A DNA stretch of 64,000 nt from Adenophora triphylla var. japonica (lineage: Eukaryota > Streptophyta > Magnoliopsida > Asterales > Campanulaceae): NCBI GenBank assembly GCA_022495995.1, contig JAFEMH010001292.1, positions 62,001 to 126,000 on the forward strand, read 5' to 3'. Position 1 is the first letter of the stretch, and each line of letters opens with the position of its first letter. Below, piece after piece: positions 1 through 10,860 of this stretch. A program made the translations under genes and the position numbers. Under the pieces are notes generated by a model that ran no database searches, was not told the DNA's origin, and worked only from the letters and a program-made list of their open reading frames with translations.

Positions 1-534
1 CAATATTTTGTAAATAAATTTTTATGATATTTAAAAAACCATTAAATAATAAAAGATGCATTATTTGACAAAAATAACATATTGTAAAAGATTAAAATAA
101 TATTGCTTCAAAGTAATTAAGGTAATTAGAATGTTAATAGGTTGTGAAAATTGAATTCTAATGTTGACCTTCAACTAATTTTGAAATTGATTTCATCAAA
201 TCAATCTTTGAGGTCGTGGTAATAAATGTGAGTTTGTGATCGGAATTGTTATTACTTATTACTTTATATTTACAAAGTAAATATAAAGTATTAGACACTA
301 ATAGAAGTTACTGATTTTGAAAATTTGAATTTTAGGGTGGGAGGTTGTTTCTAATTTGTTTATATGAAATCGAATAATTATTTTTTTTCATTTTGAAGAG
401 TTATTTTTTGATAAAAAAAATATTAATATATACTTCCTCCTCCCTTCTATAATTAATGTCACCATTTTATTTGTTTATTTCGATATAAAAGTTATGTTCC
501 TAAATAAGAAAATATATTAAGCGTTATTTGATCA
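1..534. other. AT-rich intergenic DNA
   Basis: No supported gene. The sequence is AT-rich with stop codons in all frames. Around 432-470 there is what looks like the left end of a Stowaway-type MITE (TA followed by CTTCCTCCTCCCTTC), but I see no matching right end, so it is not called as an element. Confidence 0.6.
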
Positions 535-960
535 TTGTATAAGCACATGAAGCAAAATCGCACAGCCCAAACCGCCTCGACTCAACGCAATTCGTCCGTC
601 CAAACAGCCATGGGAGCGGACGCTCCAAAGCCCAGGGAGCGGACGCTCCTTAAAATTCCAGTAACACCAGTCAGATTCCAGAAAATGGGAGCGGTCGCTC
701 CCTCCCCCCTCCACAATTGAAGCGGACGCTCTCCTATGACCAGAAACTTCAAGCTGAGAAATACCCCTTCGCACGGTCATGTCCCAATATCAGCATGGCC
801 ATGCCAGATCTTTCATGGACGTGCCAGAAACAAAGCATGACCATGCACTGAAGCTAAAAAAGCCATAAAAACCATCAAACCCCAAGAAATCCATCCCGTA
901 TCACAATCGAACCACATAATAACCAGAATCATCAATTCTTAAGGCTTGAATGACGTCCCC
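535..960. repeat. Gypsy-like LTR fragment with short palindromes
   Basis: A GC-richer island in AT-rich DNA. It carries GGAGCGGACGCTCC at 613-626 and 636-649, GGAGCGGTCGCTCC at 688-701, and a second group: GCATGGCCATGC at 793-804 (perfect palindrome), GCATGACCATGC at 835-846 and related half-sites at 771-784 and 814-825. Short ORFs across it have no recognisable domain and their residues follow the repeats. The end near 945-1000, read on the minus strand, resembles gypsy leader sequence (GATCTCCCGGGGG). I infer a truncated LTR or leader of a Ty3/gypsy element. No paired LTR or TSD is visible. Confidence 0.4.
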
Positions 961-2162
961 CGGGAGATCACGAGAGTGCAAATAACCCATATGAAATTAA
1001 CATATAATGGTAAATATGAAGTTCAATGTGCAATAAATTTTTTTCAACATGATAACATGATTAGATATTCTGAATAGGTATTTAAAAAGTTTGAAGTAGT
1101 ACGAAACGAATCAAATTGTGTTATTCTTTATAGACTTAGCCACTAATTTAGCGAGCTAAAACAAATCAAGTAGAGATTACTTTGGTATGGACCAGAAATA
1201 ATATTCATGTATTACTTGATACAACAACACATTTAGTAGAACATGCCATGTGTCATTAATCTAATGCTAATGGTAGCAATTAATGGATACATATTATATA
1301 GGAAGGAGTTATGCACAAATTAATAACCACAAATGATATCTTTTTACGCGAAGGGTAATTTACTATATTCACGCTAAGTGAGTAATACGTAACTAAAAAT
1401 ATTGCCAATTGTATGTACTACATATCGAGAACGAAATGGTGACAAAGTTTAACATAGATGAGTATGAAATCTTTCCTTACTTTCTTTGATTTTGATATCA
1501 CTATTCAAAACAAGCTTAAAATGGAGAATTTAATGAAGATTTTATTTTAAGTGTACTTTATGAAGAACAAATAAATAATAATGTATGAGTAAAAACATAA
1601 ATATGGGTATTTTTATTTTAGTTTTTGAAAATACAAAAAAGGAGTATACAATGTCCATGATATGAAAAGTTGACAACTTTTAAATGTCAAAAACAAAATC
1701 TTCTGTTTTGCTAAATAAAAAATAAATAAACAAGTTTTATCTCCAAAAAAATACAATACAATTTTGACATGTTTGTCAAATAAATAATTCAAGAAAATTT
1801 GACAATATTTTTTTGAGATTATATTATTGACAACTTGAAAATGGTCATTAATACAACTAATAAAATTTACTTTTCTCTTCTCTAATGAACTTAATTTACA
1901 AGTTACTTAGTGATTTTTTTTCCTTTTAGACAATTGTTTCATTGTTTAAAGAATCTTGAGTGCAATAAATGTTTTTGGCTCCCAACTGATAAATTTACAT
2001 GTCGCTTCTTCTGGATGAATTGTCTATAAGTGAAGGCTAACCTTCAACGAAAATGAATGTTCATAAAGTCATTCTAATAGTAGTGTGTAGTTTTAAATAA
2101 GACGATTTTTGAATTATAATATAGTTTTAAAGGAGACATACAAATAATTTATTCAACATCAG
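961..2162. other. Intergenic DNA, nothing recognised
   Basis: AT-rich sequence with poly-A/T tracts and no ORF of interest. I see no terminal inverted repeats, tRNA-like boxes or tandem arrays. It ends where the 3' LTR of the minus-strand gag-only element begins (TGAAATTATTCGGG). Confidence 0.6.
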
Positions 2163-3662
2163 TGAAATTATTCGGGATTTCGCGTGGAGGCGAAATGCGG
2201 TTGTCTTTCGTGGAGGGTTGGTGTCTGAGACCGCTTTTCGGGAAGGAATGAGGAGTCGCCACGCGGTTTTTGTATTTTGAGCCCAAACGTTGAGAAACGG
2301 CTTTAGTGAAAAAGGTGTCATTTTTATTGGTAGCAAAAACTTAGGAAAAAGCTTTGAAAATGGGGATCATTTTTATTGGTAGCAAAAACGAGTAAAAAGC
2401 TTCTTAGTACCAGAGATTGTTAGGTTCGGAGGTTACGTTACGTTTCGGGAAGAGTATTACGAGATCACCCGAAACGCCTCGTATGACGAGTCTTTCTACC
2501 TTTCTCGAAAACGTATGCGCGTGTGTGTGTTTGCATTTTGAAATGGGGGCTTGAATGACAAGCTTAATCTTGGTTTGAATGTCAAACGTTCATTAGGTGA
2601 CTTTGTTTGAAAAGACGAGTGTTTGAATGACAAACGTCGTTTTTGAGACGGAAATGAGCGTTTGCGTGGCAAACGTCGGTTTTGAGTTTGAAAAGGAGTT
2701 CGAAGGTCGAACTCCGATTTTTGAACCGGGCGAGTCATTGTTAACGATTTTTACGGGAAAAAGTGTATTAAATGATTTTTGAATGTCAAAAGTCGGCTTT
2801 TAGTTTGAAGATGAGCGTTCGGATGCCAAACGTCATTTCGCGCGTTTTGAAAGAGAGTTCGAAGGTCGAACTCCGATTTTGAACCGGGCATTACATTGTT
2901 AACGATTTTTACGGGAAAAAGCGTATTAAATGATATTGCAATCAACGAATCGGGTTGCGACTCGGACTTTGAAAAGTAAATACTATCACGATCCAAACGG
3001 GTCGGACTTTGTAAATGACAGTATTTAAATGCGGTATAAACGGAATAAAACGATCCGGAATCGTAAATGACGATCAACGAGCCAAACGACTCGGAATTGT
3101 AAATGACGATCGACGAGCCAAAACGGCTCGGAGTTGTAAATGACGATCGATGAGCCAAAACGGCTCGGAGTTGTAAATGACAGAAAAGTAAATGACGATC
3201 GACGGATCGATCGATCCGGAATGGTAAATGACAGAAATTTAAATGGAACGGGGCCGGAACGCCGTTTTAACTCGTGATTACTTCTCTTATGGGAAGAGAA
3301 GAGGATCGAGGGGATAAAACGTATCGAACCCCATTAGACGGAGGCGTCTACATTTCAACGGTGTTCGTCCGAAACGGTTGTAGCGACTGGCGCGTAAACC
3401 GAGATGGAACGAGAGATTAGAGAGAGGGAGTTATACCTATGGCTAGGGTCGACTCCTTTGGCTCGGGAGGTGTATACGGGATACGGAAAGTGGTTTGGAA
3501 CGGTGTTTCGAGGTGTTTTGGTTCGTGTTTGGTTGAAATGCAGAGTTTTCACGCAAATCGAGGCAAATGGGAGCTCGGGAGAGGGAGGATTTGGCTTGGG
3601 CCGTGGCTTTCTTGGTGAAAAGGGAGTAAATTTGTTGTTATAAATGGCTTTGACAGCCCTTC

Positions 3663-3671
3663 TATTTATAG
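3663..3671 (-). promoter_or_regulatory. LTR TATA box, element 2
   Basis: The plus strand reads CTATTTATA, so the minus strand reads TATAAATAG, a strong plant TATA box. It lies about 530 bp inside the LTR from its minus-strand start, as expected for a U3 promoter. Confidence 0.7.
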
Positions 3672-3777
3672 GTGAAAATTCAGCATGAGTCAGTGGGACT
3701 TAGGCGAAATCCAGGGGGTTTTGTGAAACTTTGGAAATTGGAGGGACTTGCTGGCAATTTCTGAGAGTCTGCAAAGG

Positions 3778-3791
3778 AGTCCGGCCGGACT
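3778..3791. promoter_or_regulatory. 14-bp palindrome AGTCCGGCCGGACT in U3 of element 2
   Basis: A perfect 14-bp palindrome about 110 bp upstream (minus sense) of the LTR TATA box. Its arms GTCCG...CGGAC are identical to those of the GGTCCGTACGGACC palindromes in the U3 of element 1; only the central two bases and the outermost pair differ. I infer a common regulatory site; the binding protein is unknown. Confidence 0.45.
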
Positions 3792-4195
3792 GAGACTGTA
3801 TACCAGGGGTATTTTAGTCTTTTGGCCTTGATTTCTGATTGAAAGGTGACTAGAGGGAGGTGGCATGCTTGCCACGTGTTCCATGACTCACCAAATGTGT
3901 GGGAGTTCGTTCCCGGGTCCCGATTTTGTCCGTTTTTTAAATAACAGTTCGGAAAATGTCCGAAACGCCCCCGGAAAGTGCTGGAAAGTGCGTTTTTCAA
4001 GGAATGCCGTACTTTCATGTGCGATAACGTGTGTTAAGTACGTTTCGACGTCGGGATGCACGGGGCAGTCCCGGGACGTCTCGTTGGCTTGGCAACGGGG
4101 AGCTTAACGGGTTCCGGTTAACCTGGAGCGGGCCAGTTAACGTATTCCAGTTAAGTTTCTAACGGATTTTGACGATTCGGATTTGGGTACTTACA

Positions 4196-4700
4196 GTTAG
4201 CCCCTCAGCGACGTCTCTTCCGAAGGAAGTGGGGTCGTTGAAAAAGATAAGGATCCAAATCGGGATGCCTTACTTTGAAAGACCTGGGCGGTCAGCTGGC
4301 TGGACCCTTAGCGAAAGGATTCCTACGTATCCCGAGCGGGAATCAAGCCGATCTTAGTTCATAGGTGCAAGGAGCCGCGCGTGGGTACCTTGACCTGAGC
4401 GAGACTGTTGGGAGGCGTCTGAACCTGAATGAGACCATCGCGAGGTACCGGAACCTGAATGGAGACTATTGTGAGGCGTCTGAACCTGAGACTTCTGAAA
4501 CCTTCGAGGGCGTGTGGCGCCTCAAACCGGAGTTGCTGGATCATACGAGGGCGTGTGGCGCCTCAAACCGGAGTTGATGAGGACCCGGCTGGAAGAGGCG
4601 GAGAAACTGGCTCTGCGGCAATCTTCTTGGGCACCCATTCAATGGAATTTACACTGTTGTTTGGGAAAGGGTTTCCGACTGTATTGGGTCCACGGGGGCG
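4196..4700 (-). repeat. 3' subterminal region of element 2 with short tandem repeats
   Basis: Non-coding. The first 170 bp align with the region next to the LTR of element 1 (10013-10220), sharing GAAGTGGGGTCG, GGATTCCTACGTATCC and GGGAATCAAGC. At about 4380-4590 there are short repeats, including two copies of a unit with CGAGGGCGTGTGGCGCCTC and several GAGGCGTCTGAACCTGA units. No protein domain is seen. Confidence 0.6.
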
Positions 4701-4715
4701 CTCCAATTTTCCTTC

Positions 4716-6274
4716 CTATATCAAGTTCTGGATTTTGTATTGTAACCCCACGCAGTTGTCGGTGGTATGGCCGTGATACTGATGGAAGGCGCAGTACTTG
4801 CACTTGTCAGCGTTGACTATGCGATTCTTGGGTTTGTAATTTGCAACGGGCTTAAGGAGACCTTCCTTGATTAACCCTTCCAGCATCTTGCTCAGTGGCA
4901 TGTCAAACTTGTCGAAGTGTACGGTAGGCTGCTTCTGAGTGGAATTTTTGCTTTGTGGGACCTGGGTTTTACATTGCCCGACCGCTGTCCCCGATGGATG
5001 TAGTTGACAGACTTATCTTTCCCTTTGCTTGCCGGGGCCGGTGCGGGATTGAATGCAAGCTGCCGATCGGTATCTGTATGGGCAGCGGTAGCCAACTTTT
5101 CCTTGAGATCCTTCTCGAAGCGTGAGCCGCCATTGACCATGGCCCGGAGATGCAGGAAGAAATGATGACCGATGAGAGTTCTGATGGACGGTCTTAAGCA
5201 GGACTTGAAGATCCGCATTTGTTCATCCTTGGAGCGTGGCTCCATGATCTCGGAGAGTTTCCAACTCCACCTCTTGTAGAATTCTCCGACGCTTTCATCC
5301 GTTTTACGCTCGGTGGTGATTAAGTCCTCACGACTTGTTTCCCACTCTAAGTTGGATCTGCACCGTTCTAGGAAGATGTTGCGATCGATCCCAGTGTGGC
5401 GATCCGCGAGCTTGACCCTCGAAACCATCGTAATCTTGAACTTTTGAGCGTATCTTTGGAAGTGGTCGGCCATTTCTTTGGAGGGTTGCTCCTTTCGCTC
5501 TCATGCCGAGAACGTAGGTGTCGACATGTGTTTGAGGACATTCGGTTCCATCGAATCGGTCCATCTCCGGCATTCTGAACTTGGCAGGGAGAGGCGTGAC
5601 CATTCCCGGATCCGTGGACTTGAGCATTTCCTGCTTTGAGCTGCTCATGGTGGCTTTCAGGTCTTTCATTTGTTCGACCATCCAGGCTAAGGTTGGGTCC
5701 AGTGGTGGACTGTGAGGCTCGGCGCCGGGTGCTACCACATGAGCGGTGGAAGGCTTGATATATGTGGATATATGGGAGCCTTTTCTGAATTGTATCGGGG
5801 TTTATCCCCGGTGTTTTGGGATTCGTGTATAGGCAACGGGACGAACCCGAGAGGGTATTGAAGGATATTGGCATCCGTCTGAGATGGTCCAGCGGTGCGC
5901 TGGTGGTATTGAGCGATGGGAGTAGCACTGGCTTGGCCAAATATGACAGGGTTGCCCTGAGAGGTGGCAACGTGAAGCCAAGGTCAGCTGTTTCCTTGGT
6001 TCAAAGGAATCCCGTAAGTTTTCGGGGGAGGAACCTAGTTGAAGGTTTGGGGAACTGGTTTCGGGGAATCGTCATCCTCTACCAGGATGAAAGTACCATC
6101 TGACTGGGGGATAGCTGCTATACCTCGCTCATTCAGAAGCTGTACCACGAAATTCTGCTGATCTTCTTTCTGCCTCTTGTGAACCTCACAAGTGCGGATG
6201 GCTTCTTCCAAAGTCATATCTATTACCGTTGGCGGGGGTCCGTCCCCGTCACGATTTCTCGGTGAGCTAGACAT
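4716..6274 (-). pseudogene. gag of element 2, frameshifted
   Basis: Encodes a Tat-lineage Gag (capsid/nucleocapsid) in several minus-strand frames. The likely start is the ATG at 6274 (MSSSPRNRDGDG...); further upstream the frame has only a TTG. The N-terminal part runs to about 6035. The next segment (about 5740-5480) carries the capsid-entry motif KFRMPEMDRFDG. The following one (5473-4892) carries the Retrotrans_gag-like core with ETSREDLI, VGEFYKRW and LRPSIRTLIG. The last segment (4901-4716) carries a CCHC zinc knuckle, CKYCAFHQYHGHTTDNC. Frames change at about 6030, 5470 and 4900 by small indels, so no continuous protein is encoded as assembled. No pol follows; the frame closes after the knuckle. 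Gag would form the virus-like particle and could be supplied to related elements if the frames were intact. Confidence 0.75.
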
Positions 6275-6474
6275 GTCGGAAATTCTGGCTGAGGGAACTG
6301 AGGGAACCGAAGAACCGCTCGACGCCGCCGTAATCGTGATTCTCAAGGCGCGGCCCGAAATCGAACCACTTTACGCTCATTTGCCGAGGGAACGAAAGGA
6401 AGGGTTTAGGTTTCGGAAAGGGGTATTTGGTTCAAGGTTTCGGGCTTGTGAAATGTGCAGTTACCGATTAATGT

Positions 6475-7560
6475 TTACTTAAAACGCGTTTTCTCAGAGT
6501 CCTAATTGGTTGGAAAAGAGCGTGTCTTCTTTTTTACAACTAATCCTAGAGCTCTAATCAGTGGATCTCGTCACTACGCTTATAAGCCCCTCGTTTCCAT
6601 TTGTAGATCATCTTTCTCGGGACGGACTATCCCGAGCGAGGTCCTATAAGGCAAGCGAGTTCCACCGACAAACGAAAAAAGTGAACTTAAGGCTAGCTGA
6701 TCACGCAAACTTCCAACGTATGTGACGCACGGGCCACAGTCGAAGTCAACGTCCTTAAGTTAAGGCGGGGATCGTGCCAAAATTTCGGCATGACCTCTCC
6801 TGACTCGCTTGTGCGAGAGACCTTATCTTTTGGCGTTGGCCAAGTTGTGGCTGGCACGGTGCATACGGTGAGGTTTGGTGACACGGTGTCACATTGAACC
6901 TTCGGGTATATTTTTCGGCAGAGCTCCGCGTCAAAGTCAAGGCTGAAAAGCTCAAGACTTCAGGTCGGGAACGACCTTCGGTCACAACCTCTCGAGCTTG
7001 ACTCGGGGCGGAACCCGGCGTAAAAAATATACACTTAGGCTTTATGACACGAACTAAGCCAAAAACCAACCGGGGTCTTGGACAAAGTGTGACACAAAGA
7101 GTGCATGGTTTACACGGGCTAGGATGGGCTGTTTGGGATGACCCCGTGCGCCCTCGAAAGGTGTCTGGCAGACCAACCGAGGTGCAACTGATAAGGCCAT
7201 CCCGGGTTACGGGTCGTAGTGTGCAGTGTACCGAGGCAGCAAGTGCACGTGAAGTGCGGTGTACCGAGGCAGTAAGTGCGAGTAGTGTGCGGTCACTAAA
7301 TTCTTTTTCTGAGTAAAACATAGATTTTTCAGAATGTGTCTTAAAGAATTTTGATGCGCAGTTCAAAAGATAGCATGAAAATCAAGCATGAATGGGGATG
7401 CACAAACATGGTATGATTTTGAAAAGACCACAATGTAATGCCTTTGAAAAAACCGTTCGAGGTTTAAAGTAAAACACGCACACGAAAACGAGGAAGGGTA
7501 AACGAAAGTTTTACACACGGAAGGCTTTTTTGAAAACAACGGCAGTTTTGAAAAAAGTAT
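6475..7560 (-). other. Leader (5' UTR) of element 2
   Basis: Lies between the primer-binding site and the gag start on the minus strand. There is no credible ORF. It aligns patchily with the leader of element 1 at about 24060-25160: both have a TTTTCTC...TCCTA...GGTTGGAAAAGA block, a GGCATGACCTCTC...TTGCGC/GTGCGAG block, and clusters of GTGTGCGGTGTACCGAGGC-type repeats near 7215-7300. The shared leader links the two elements, possibly through packaging signals. Confidence 0.6.
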
Positions 7561-7566
7561 CATAAT

Positions 7567-7585
7567 CCCCGGCGGAGTCCCCAAC
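7567..7585 (-). promoter_or_regulatory. Primer-binding site, element 2
   Basis: Immediately inside the 5' LTR end, the minus strand reads TTGGGGACTCCGCCGGGGA. It has the general form TGGCGACTCCGCTGGGGA that I associate with Ogre/Tat elements. The primer tRNA is inferred, not shown. Confidence 0.55.
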
Positions 7586-8589
7586 TGAAATTACCCGGGA
7601 TTTCGCGCGGAGGCGAAATGCGGTTGTCTTTCGCGGAGGGTTGGTGTCTGAGACCTCGCTTTTCGGGAAGGAATGAGGAGTCGCCACGCGGTTTTTGTAT
7701 TTTGAGCCCAAACATTGAGAAACGGCTTTAGTGAAAAAGGTGTCGTTTTTATTGGTAGCAAAAACTTAGGAAAAAGCTTTGAAAACGGGGATCATTTTTA
7801 TTGGTAGCAAAAACGAGTAAAAAGCTTCTTAGTACCAGAGATTGTTAGGTTCAGAGGTCACGTTACGTTTCGGGAAGAGTATTACGAGATCACCCGAAAC
7901 GCCTCGTATGACGAGTCTTTCTACCTTTCTCGAAAACGTGTGTGTGTTTGCATTTTGAAATGGGGGCTTGAATGACAAGCTTAATCTTGGTTTGAATGTC
8001 AAACGTTGATTAGGTGACTTTGTTTGAAAAGACGAGCGTTTGAATGACAAACGTCGTTTTTGAGACGGAAATGAGCGTTTGCGTGGAAAACGTCGGTTTT
8101 GAGTTTGAAAAGGAGTTCGAAGGTCGAACTCCGATTTTTGAACCGGGCGAGTCATTGTTAACGATTTTTACGGGAAAAAGCGTATTAAATGATTTTTGAA
8201 TGTCAAAAGTTGGCTTTTAGTTTGAAGATGAGCGTTCGGATGCCAAACGTCATTTCGCGCGTTTTGAAAAAGAGTTCGAAGGTCGAACTCCGGTTTTGAA
8301 CCGGGCATTACATTGTTAACGATTTTTACGGGAAAAAGCGTATTAAATGATTTTGCAATCAACGAATCGGGTTACAACTCGGACTTTGAAAAGTAAATAC
8401 TATCACGATTCAAACGGGTCGGACTTTGTAAATGACAGTATTTAAATGTGGTATCAACGGAATCAAACGATCCGGAATCGTAAATGACGATCAACGAGCC
8501 AAATGACTCGAAATTGTAAATGACGATCGATGAGCCAAAACGACTCAGAGTTGTAAATGATGATCGACGAGCCAAAATGGCTCGGAGTT
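7586..8589 (-). repeat. Truncated 5' LTR of element 2
   Basis: Matches 2163-3170 over about 1 kb and includes the GAGCC/GGCTC hairpin repeats at 8480-8589. The homology stops at CTCGGAGTT, where the LTR of element 1 begins with TGAAATTACCCGG. The missing half corresponds to U3 with the TATA box and palindrome. The missing part is not found at the far side of element 1. Confidence 0.75.
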
Positions 8590-9532
8590 TGAAATTACCC
8601 GGATCCGAGCAGGCCTCGCGGCCCCGGCATCTGGCATTTTTCCCCGCTTTGCAGCGTTTTCAGGTTGGAGGTGTCTCGCCGTTTGTTTTCGCATTTGTAG
8701 AGTCGCCACGCCGTTTTTATTAAGCCCAAAACATTGAAAAAGGGCATCAGTTTAAAGATAATTTTAAACTGTTTTTGTGTGATGAGATTTTGAGTTCGGA
8801 GGTCAGATGACTCCCCGGGAAGAGAATATTAGAATATTAGAGCTAACCCGAGTAGCCTCGTAAAACGAGTCTTTCGGATACCCCTAATATCCTTTAAATG
8901 TTGTGTGTGTGTGTGTGTGCTTTTAAAAATGCATCTTTGTATCGGATGTCTACATTGTATGCTATGTATGGAAATGTATTGAAATAGTATAGGAAGGAAG
9001 CCTTACCAATGTTGGTTCGTGTCTGTCTTCCATTTGGGAATAGTGTTTGAGGTCGGAGTAGCGTTCGGTACGGATCGGGATTGCTTCGGGAGATGCCGGT
9101 TGTCCGCGGACGAGTTTCGGCGTGAGTTGAGGTTGTAGGCTGCGTTCGGGCGAGAGGTTCGGCGTGCGTGGGGATCGTCGGGATCACTCGGGCGAGAGGT
9201 TCGGCGTGCGTTGTGGTGGCGAGTCACTCGGGCGGGGATTTCGGCGTGGTTTGGGATCGTCGGTTTGACTCGGAAAGAGCGGGACACCGTGGAAAGACCG
9301 AGCGAGGCCTCGGAGTACCACGAGGGCCTCGGAGTACCTCGAGAGTGCCTCGGGGCAGCGCGGGAGCGTCTCGGGAGCGCTCGGGAGGCTTCGGAGCACC
9401 ACAAGGAGCTCGGAAGGCCTCGGAAAGGATCCGAAAGGGGCGGGAGTGCCTCGAGAGGACTTAGAGGGGAGCCGAAGGCTAAGGGAGGAAGAGAGAAGAG
9501 GGAGGTGTGTGAAAATGAGGAGGGGGAGCCCT

Positions 9533-9541
9533 CTATTTATA
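9533..9541 (-). promoter_or_regulatory. LTR TATA box, element 1 (3' LTR copy)
   Basis: The minus strand reads TATAAATAG followed by AGGGCTCCCCC. The same box is at 26107-26115 in the 5' LTR. The nearest palindrome starts 21 bp upstream. Confidence 0.7.
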
Positions 9542-9562
9542 GTAAAAATTTCGGAGCAAAGA

Positions 9563-9813
9563 GGTCCGTACGGACCTTCTTGGTTATCCGAATTTTGGAT
9601 TTCCTCGATTTGAGGGAATGCGCAATGATGGTGAATATTACGGAATGATGGTGTTCCACTGAGCAATAAGGTCCGTACGGACCATCTTGCATGCAAAGAG
9701 GTCCGTACGGACCAACTCTGCGAGGAAGTAATCATTTTCCCGGGATTTGAGGGAATATTGTGGACTTTAAGGGGATTTAGTAATCATTGAAACAAAAGAG
9801 GTCCGTACGGACC
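9563..9813. promoter_or_regulatory. Four GGTCCGTACGGACC palindromes in LTR U3
   Basis: Exact copies of the 14-bp palindrome lie at 9563-9576, 9670-9683, 9700-9713 and 9800-9813. All are on the upstream side of the LTR TATA box for minus-strand transcription. The second and third are 30 bp apart start to start, with GCATGCAAAGAG between them. The arrangement suggests binding sites for a dimeric transcription factor, which is inference. Confidence 0.65.
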
Positions 9814-10012
9814 TTAATTGCTTTTACGATTTCTGAAAATTCCCAAAAGGTCCTTTTGTCCCTTTTTATCCCAGAAAGGCTCCTCCCTTGGTTTGGTTGG
9901 GGGTTTGAGAGGGTTTTGAGAGGGGTTTGAGTGAGAGAGGTCTTCGAGACTACGTTTGATGAGTGCGGTGTTTCCGTGTGTTTGAAAGGGGTGATCAGTT
10001 GGGGTACTTACG

Positions 10013-10436
10013 AAGCCCTCGACGACGTCACTTATGAAAGAAGTGGGGTCGCCGATAAGATAAGGGTCCTAATCTGGATCGCGTCTTTGGGAGAGGAAGT
10101 GGCCGTGAGGGTCAATGTGAGGACGTGGTGGTGTCCTTTTGTGTGACCGTTTAGGTCAATAGGTGGACCACTGTGATAGGATTCCTACGTATCCACGCGG
10201 GAATCAAGCACAGTCGTAGTTCGGGTGTGGGGTGAGTGTTTTGTGAATGCGGGCGTGGTGGTGCCACAGGTGTTGTGTGACCGCCGAGGTCAGTGGTAAG
10301 GACGTGGTGGTGTCCTAAGATGTGGTGACCGCCGAGGTCAATTGTGAGACGTGGTGGTGTCTGGGATGGAAATTTTACGATTTTCCGAATCGGGTGGTTT
10401 AAGGCCTTAGGGCCGGAGATAGAGTGAGGACACTGA
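10013..10436 (-). repeat. Subterminal repeats next to the 3' LTR of element 1
   Basis: On the minus strand, GAGGGCTTC just outside the LTR is the likely polypurine tract. The region then carries about four imperfect copies of a unit of roughly 60 bp built from GACGTGGTGGTGTCC and TGACCGCCGAGGTCA. The first 200 bp are homologous to the same position in element 2. It is non-coding. Confidence 0.6.
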
Positions 10437-10860
10437 ATCGTCTTCGATTGCGGTTGGTGCCACGGACTTTGAATCGTCAGGACTTTGAATCGTCATGGCG
10501 GCGGTTGGTGCCACGGAGGACTTTGAATCGTCATCGCGGCGGTTGGTGCCACCCTGGAGGACTTTGAATCGTCATCGGCGGCGGTTGGTGCCACGGCTGG
10601 AGGACTTTGAATCGTCATACGGCGGCGGTTGGTGCCACGGCCCAGAGGACTTTGAATCGTCATCGCGGCGGTTGGTGCCACGCTGGAGGACTTTGAATCG
10701 TCTTCTGGCGGCGGTTGATGTAATGCGCGAGGACTTTGAATCGTCTTCTAGCCGCGGTTGATGTAATGCTCGAGGACTTTGAATCGTCTTCTAGCCGCAG
10801 TTGATGTAATGCGCGAGGACTTTGAATCGTCTTCTAGCCGCGATTGTGGAGGCATGTTTG
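10437..10860. repeat. Minisatellite, 41-48 bp unit, about 10 copies
   Basis: Each unit contains GACTTTGAATCGTC followed by a GC-rich spacer. There are ten copies of GACTTTGAATCGTC from about 10468 to 10845, preceded by a degenerate one. The spacer is GCGGCGGTTGGTGCCACG in the first six and GCCGCGGTTGATGTAATGC in the later ones, so two sub-arrays are joined. ORFs through it are repeat translations, not genes. Tandem arrays between IN and the 3' LTR are common in Tat/Ogre elements. Confidence 0.8.

Larger units (their letters stand above)
2163..4195 (-). repeat. 3' LTR of element 2 (about 2.03 kb)
   Basis: In plus orientation it runs from TGAAATTATTCGGG to GGGTACTTACA, giving TG...CA ends on the minus strand. 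The segment 2163-3170 is repeated at 7586-8589, which defines the paired LTRs. U3 is at the high-coordinate end, with a minus-strand TATA box at 3663-3671. The U5 side holds three to four imperfect copies of a roughly 37-bp unit at about 3060-3180, each containing the stem GAGCC-AAAAC-GGCTC. Just beyond the high end, GTTAGCCCCTC is on the minus strand a purine-rich GAGGGGCTAAC, the likely polypurine tract. Confidence 0.8.
2163..8589 (-). mobile_element. Non-autonomous gag-only Tat-type gypsy element (element 2)
   Basis: A minus-strand LTR element. The 3' LTR is 2163-4195, the internal region 4196-7585, and a truncated 5' LTR is 7586-8589. The internal region of about 3.4 kb contains gag and nothing recognisable as protease, RT, RNase H or integrase. 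This matches the TR-GAG type of non-autonomous LTR element. LTR termini (minus strand TGTAAGTACC...GGGTAATTTCA), leader and 3' subterminal region are shared with the neighbouring pol-bearing element 1. The 5' LTR stops exactly where the LTR of element 1 starts and lacks its U3 half, so the copy should not be expressible from its own 5' promoter. A left flank is visible, but no TSD can be checked because the right end is lost. Confidence 0.8.
8590..10012 (-). repeat. 3' LTR of element 1 (about 1.42 kb)
   Basis: Plus orientation begins TGAAATTACCCGGATC and ends GGGGTACTTAC(G). It is repeated at 25180-26587 over its whole length. The two copies are very similar and differ largely by one- to three-base indels. 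It contains a (GT)n tract near 8900-8920, a GC-rich R/U5 part at 9040-9480, a minus-strand TATA box at 9533-9541 and four GGTCCGTACGGACC palindromes upstream of it. The largest ORFs across it overlap LTR control sequence and are not credible genes. Confidence 0.85.

Noticed and set aside
6600..7366. 203-codon minus-strand ORF in the leader of element 2
   Set aside because: It covers the non-coding leader with GTGTGCGGTGTACC repeats, is not conserved as a frame in the leader of element 1, and has no domain.
9563..9813. Regularly repeated palindromes considered as a CRISPR-like array
   Set aside because: Plant sequence, only four copies with irregular spacing, perfectly palindromic, and located in LTR promoters.
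10493..10761. ORFs with repeated peptide units that suggest a repeat protein
   Set aside because: They are translations of a 41-48 bp minisatellite in both directions.
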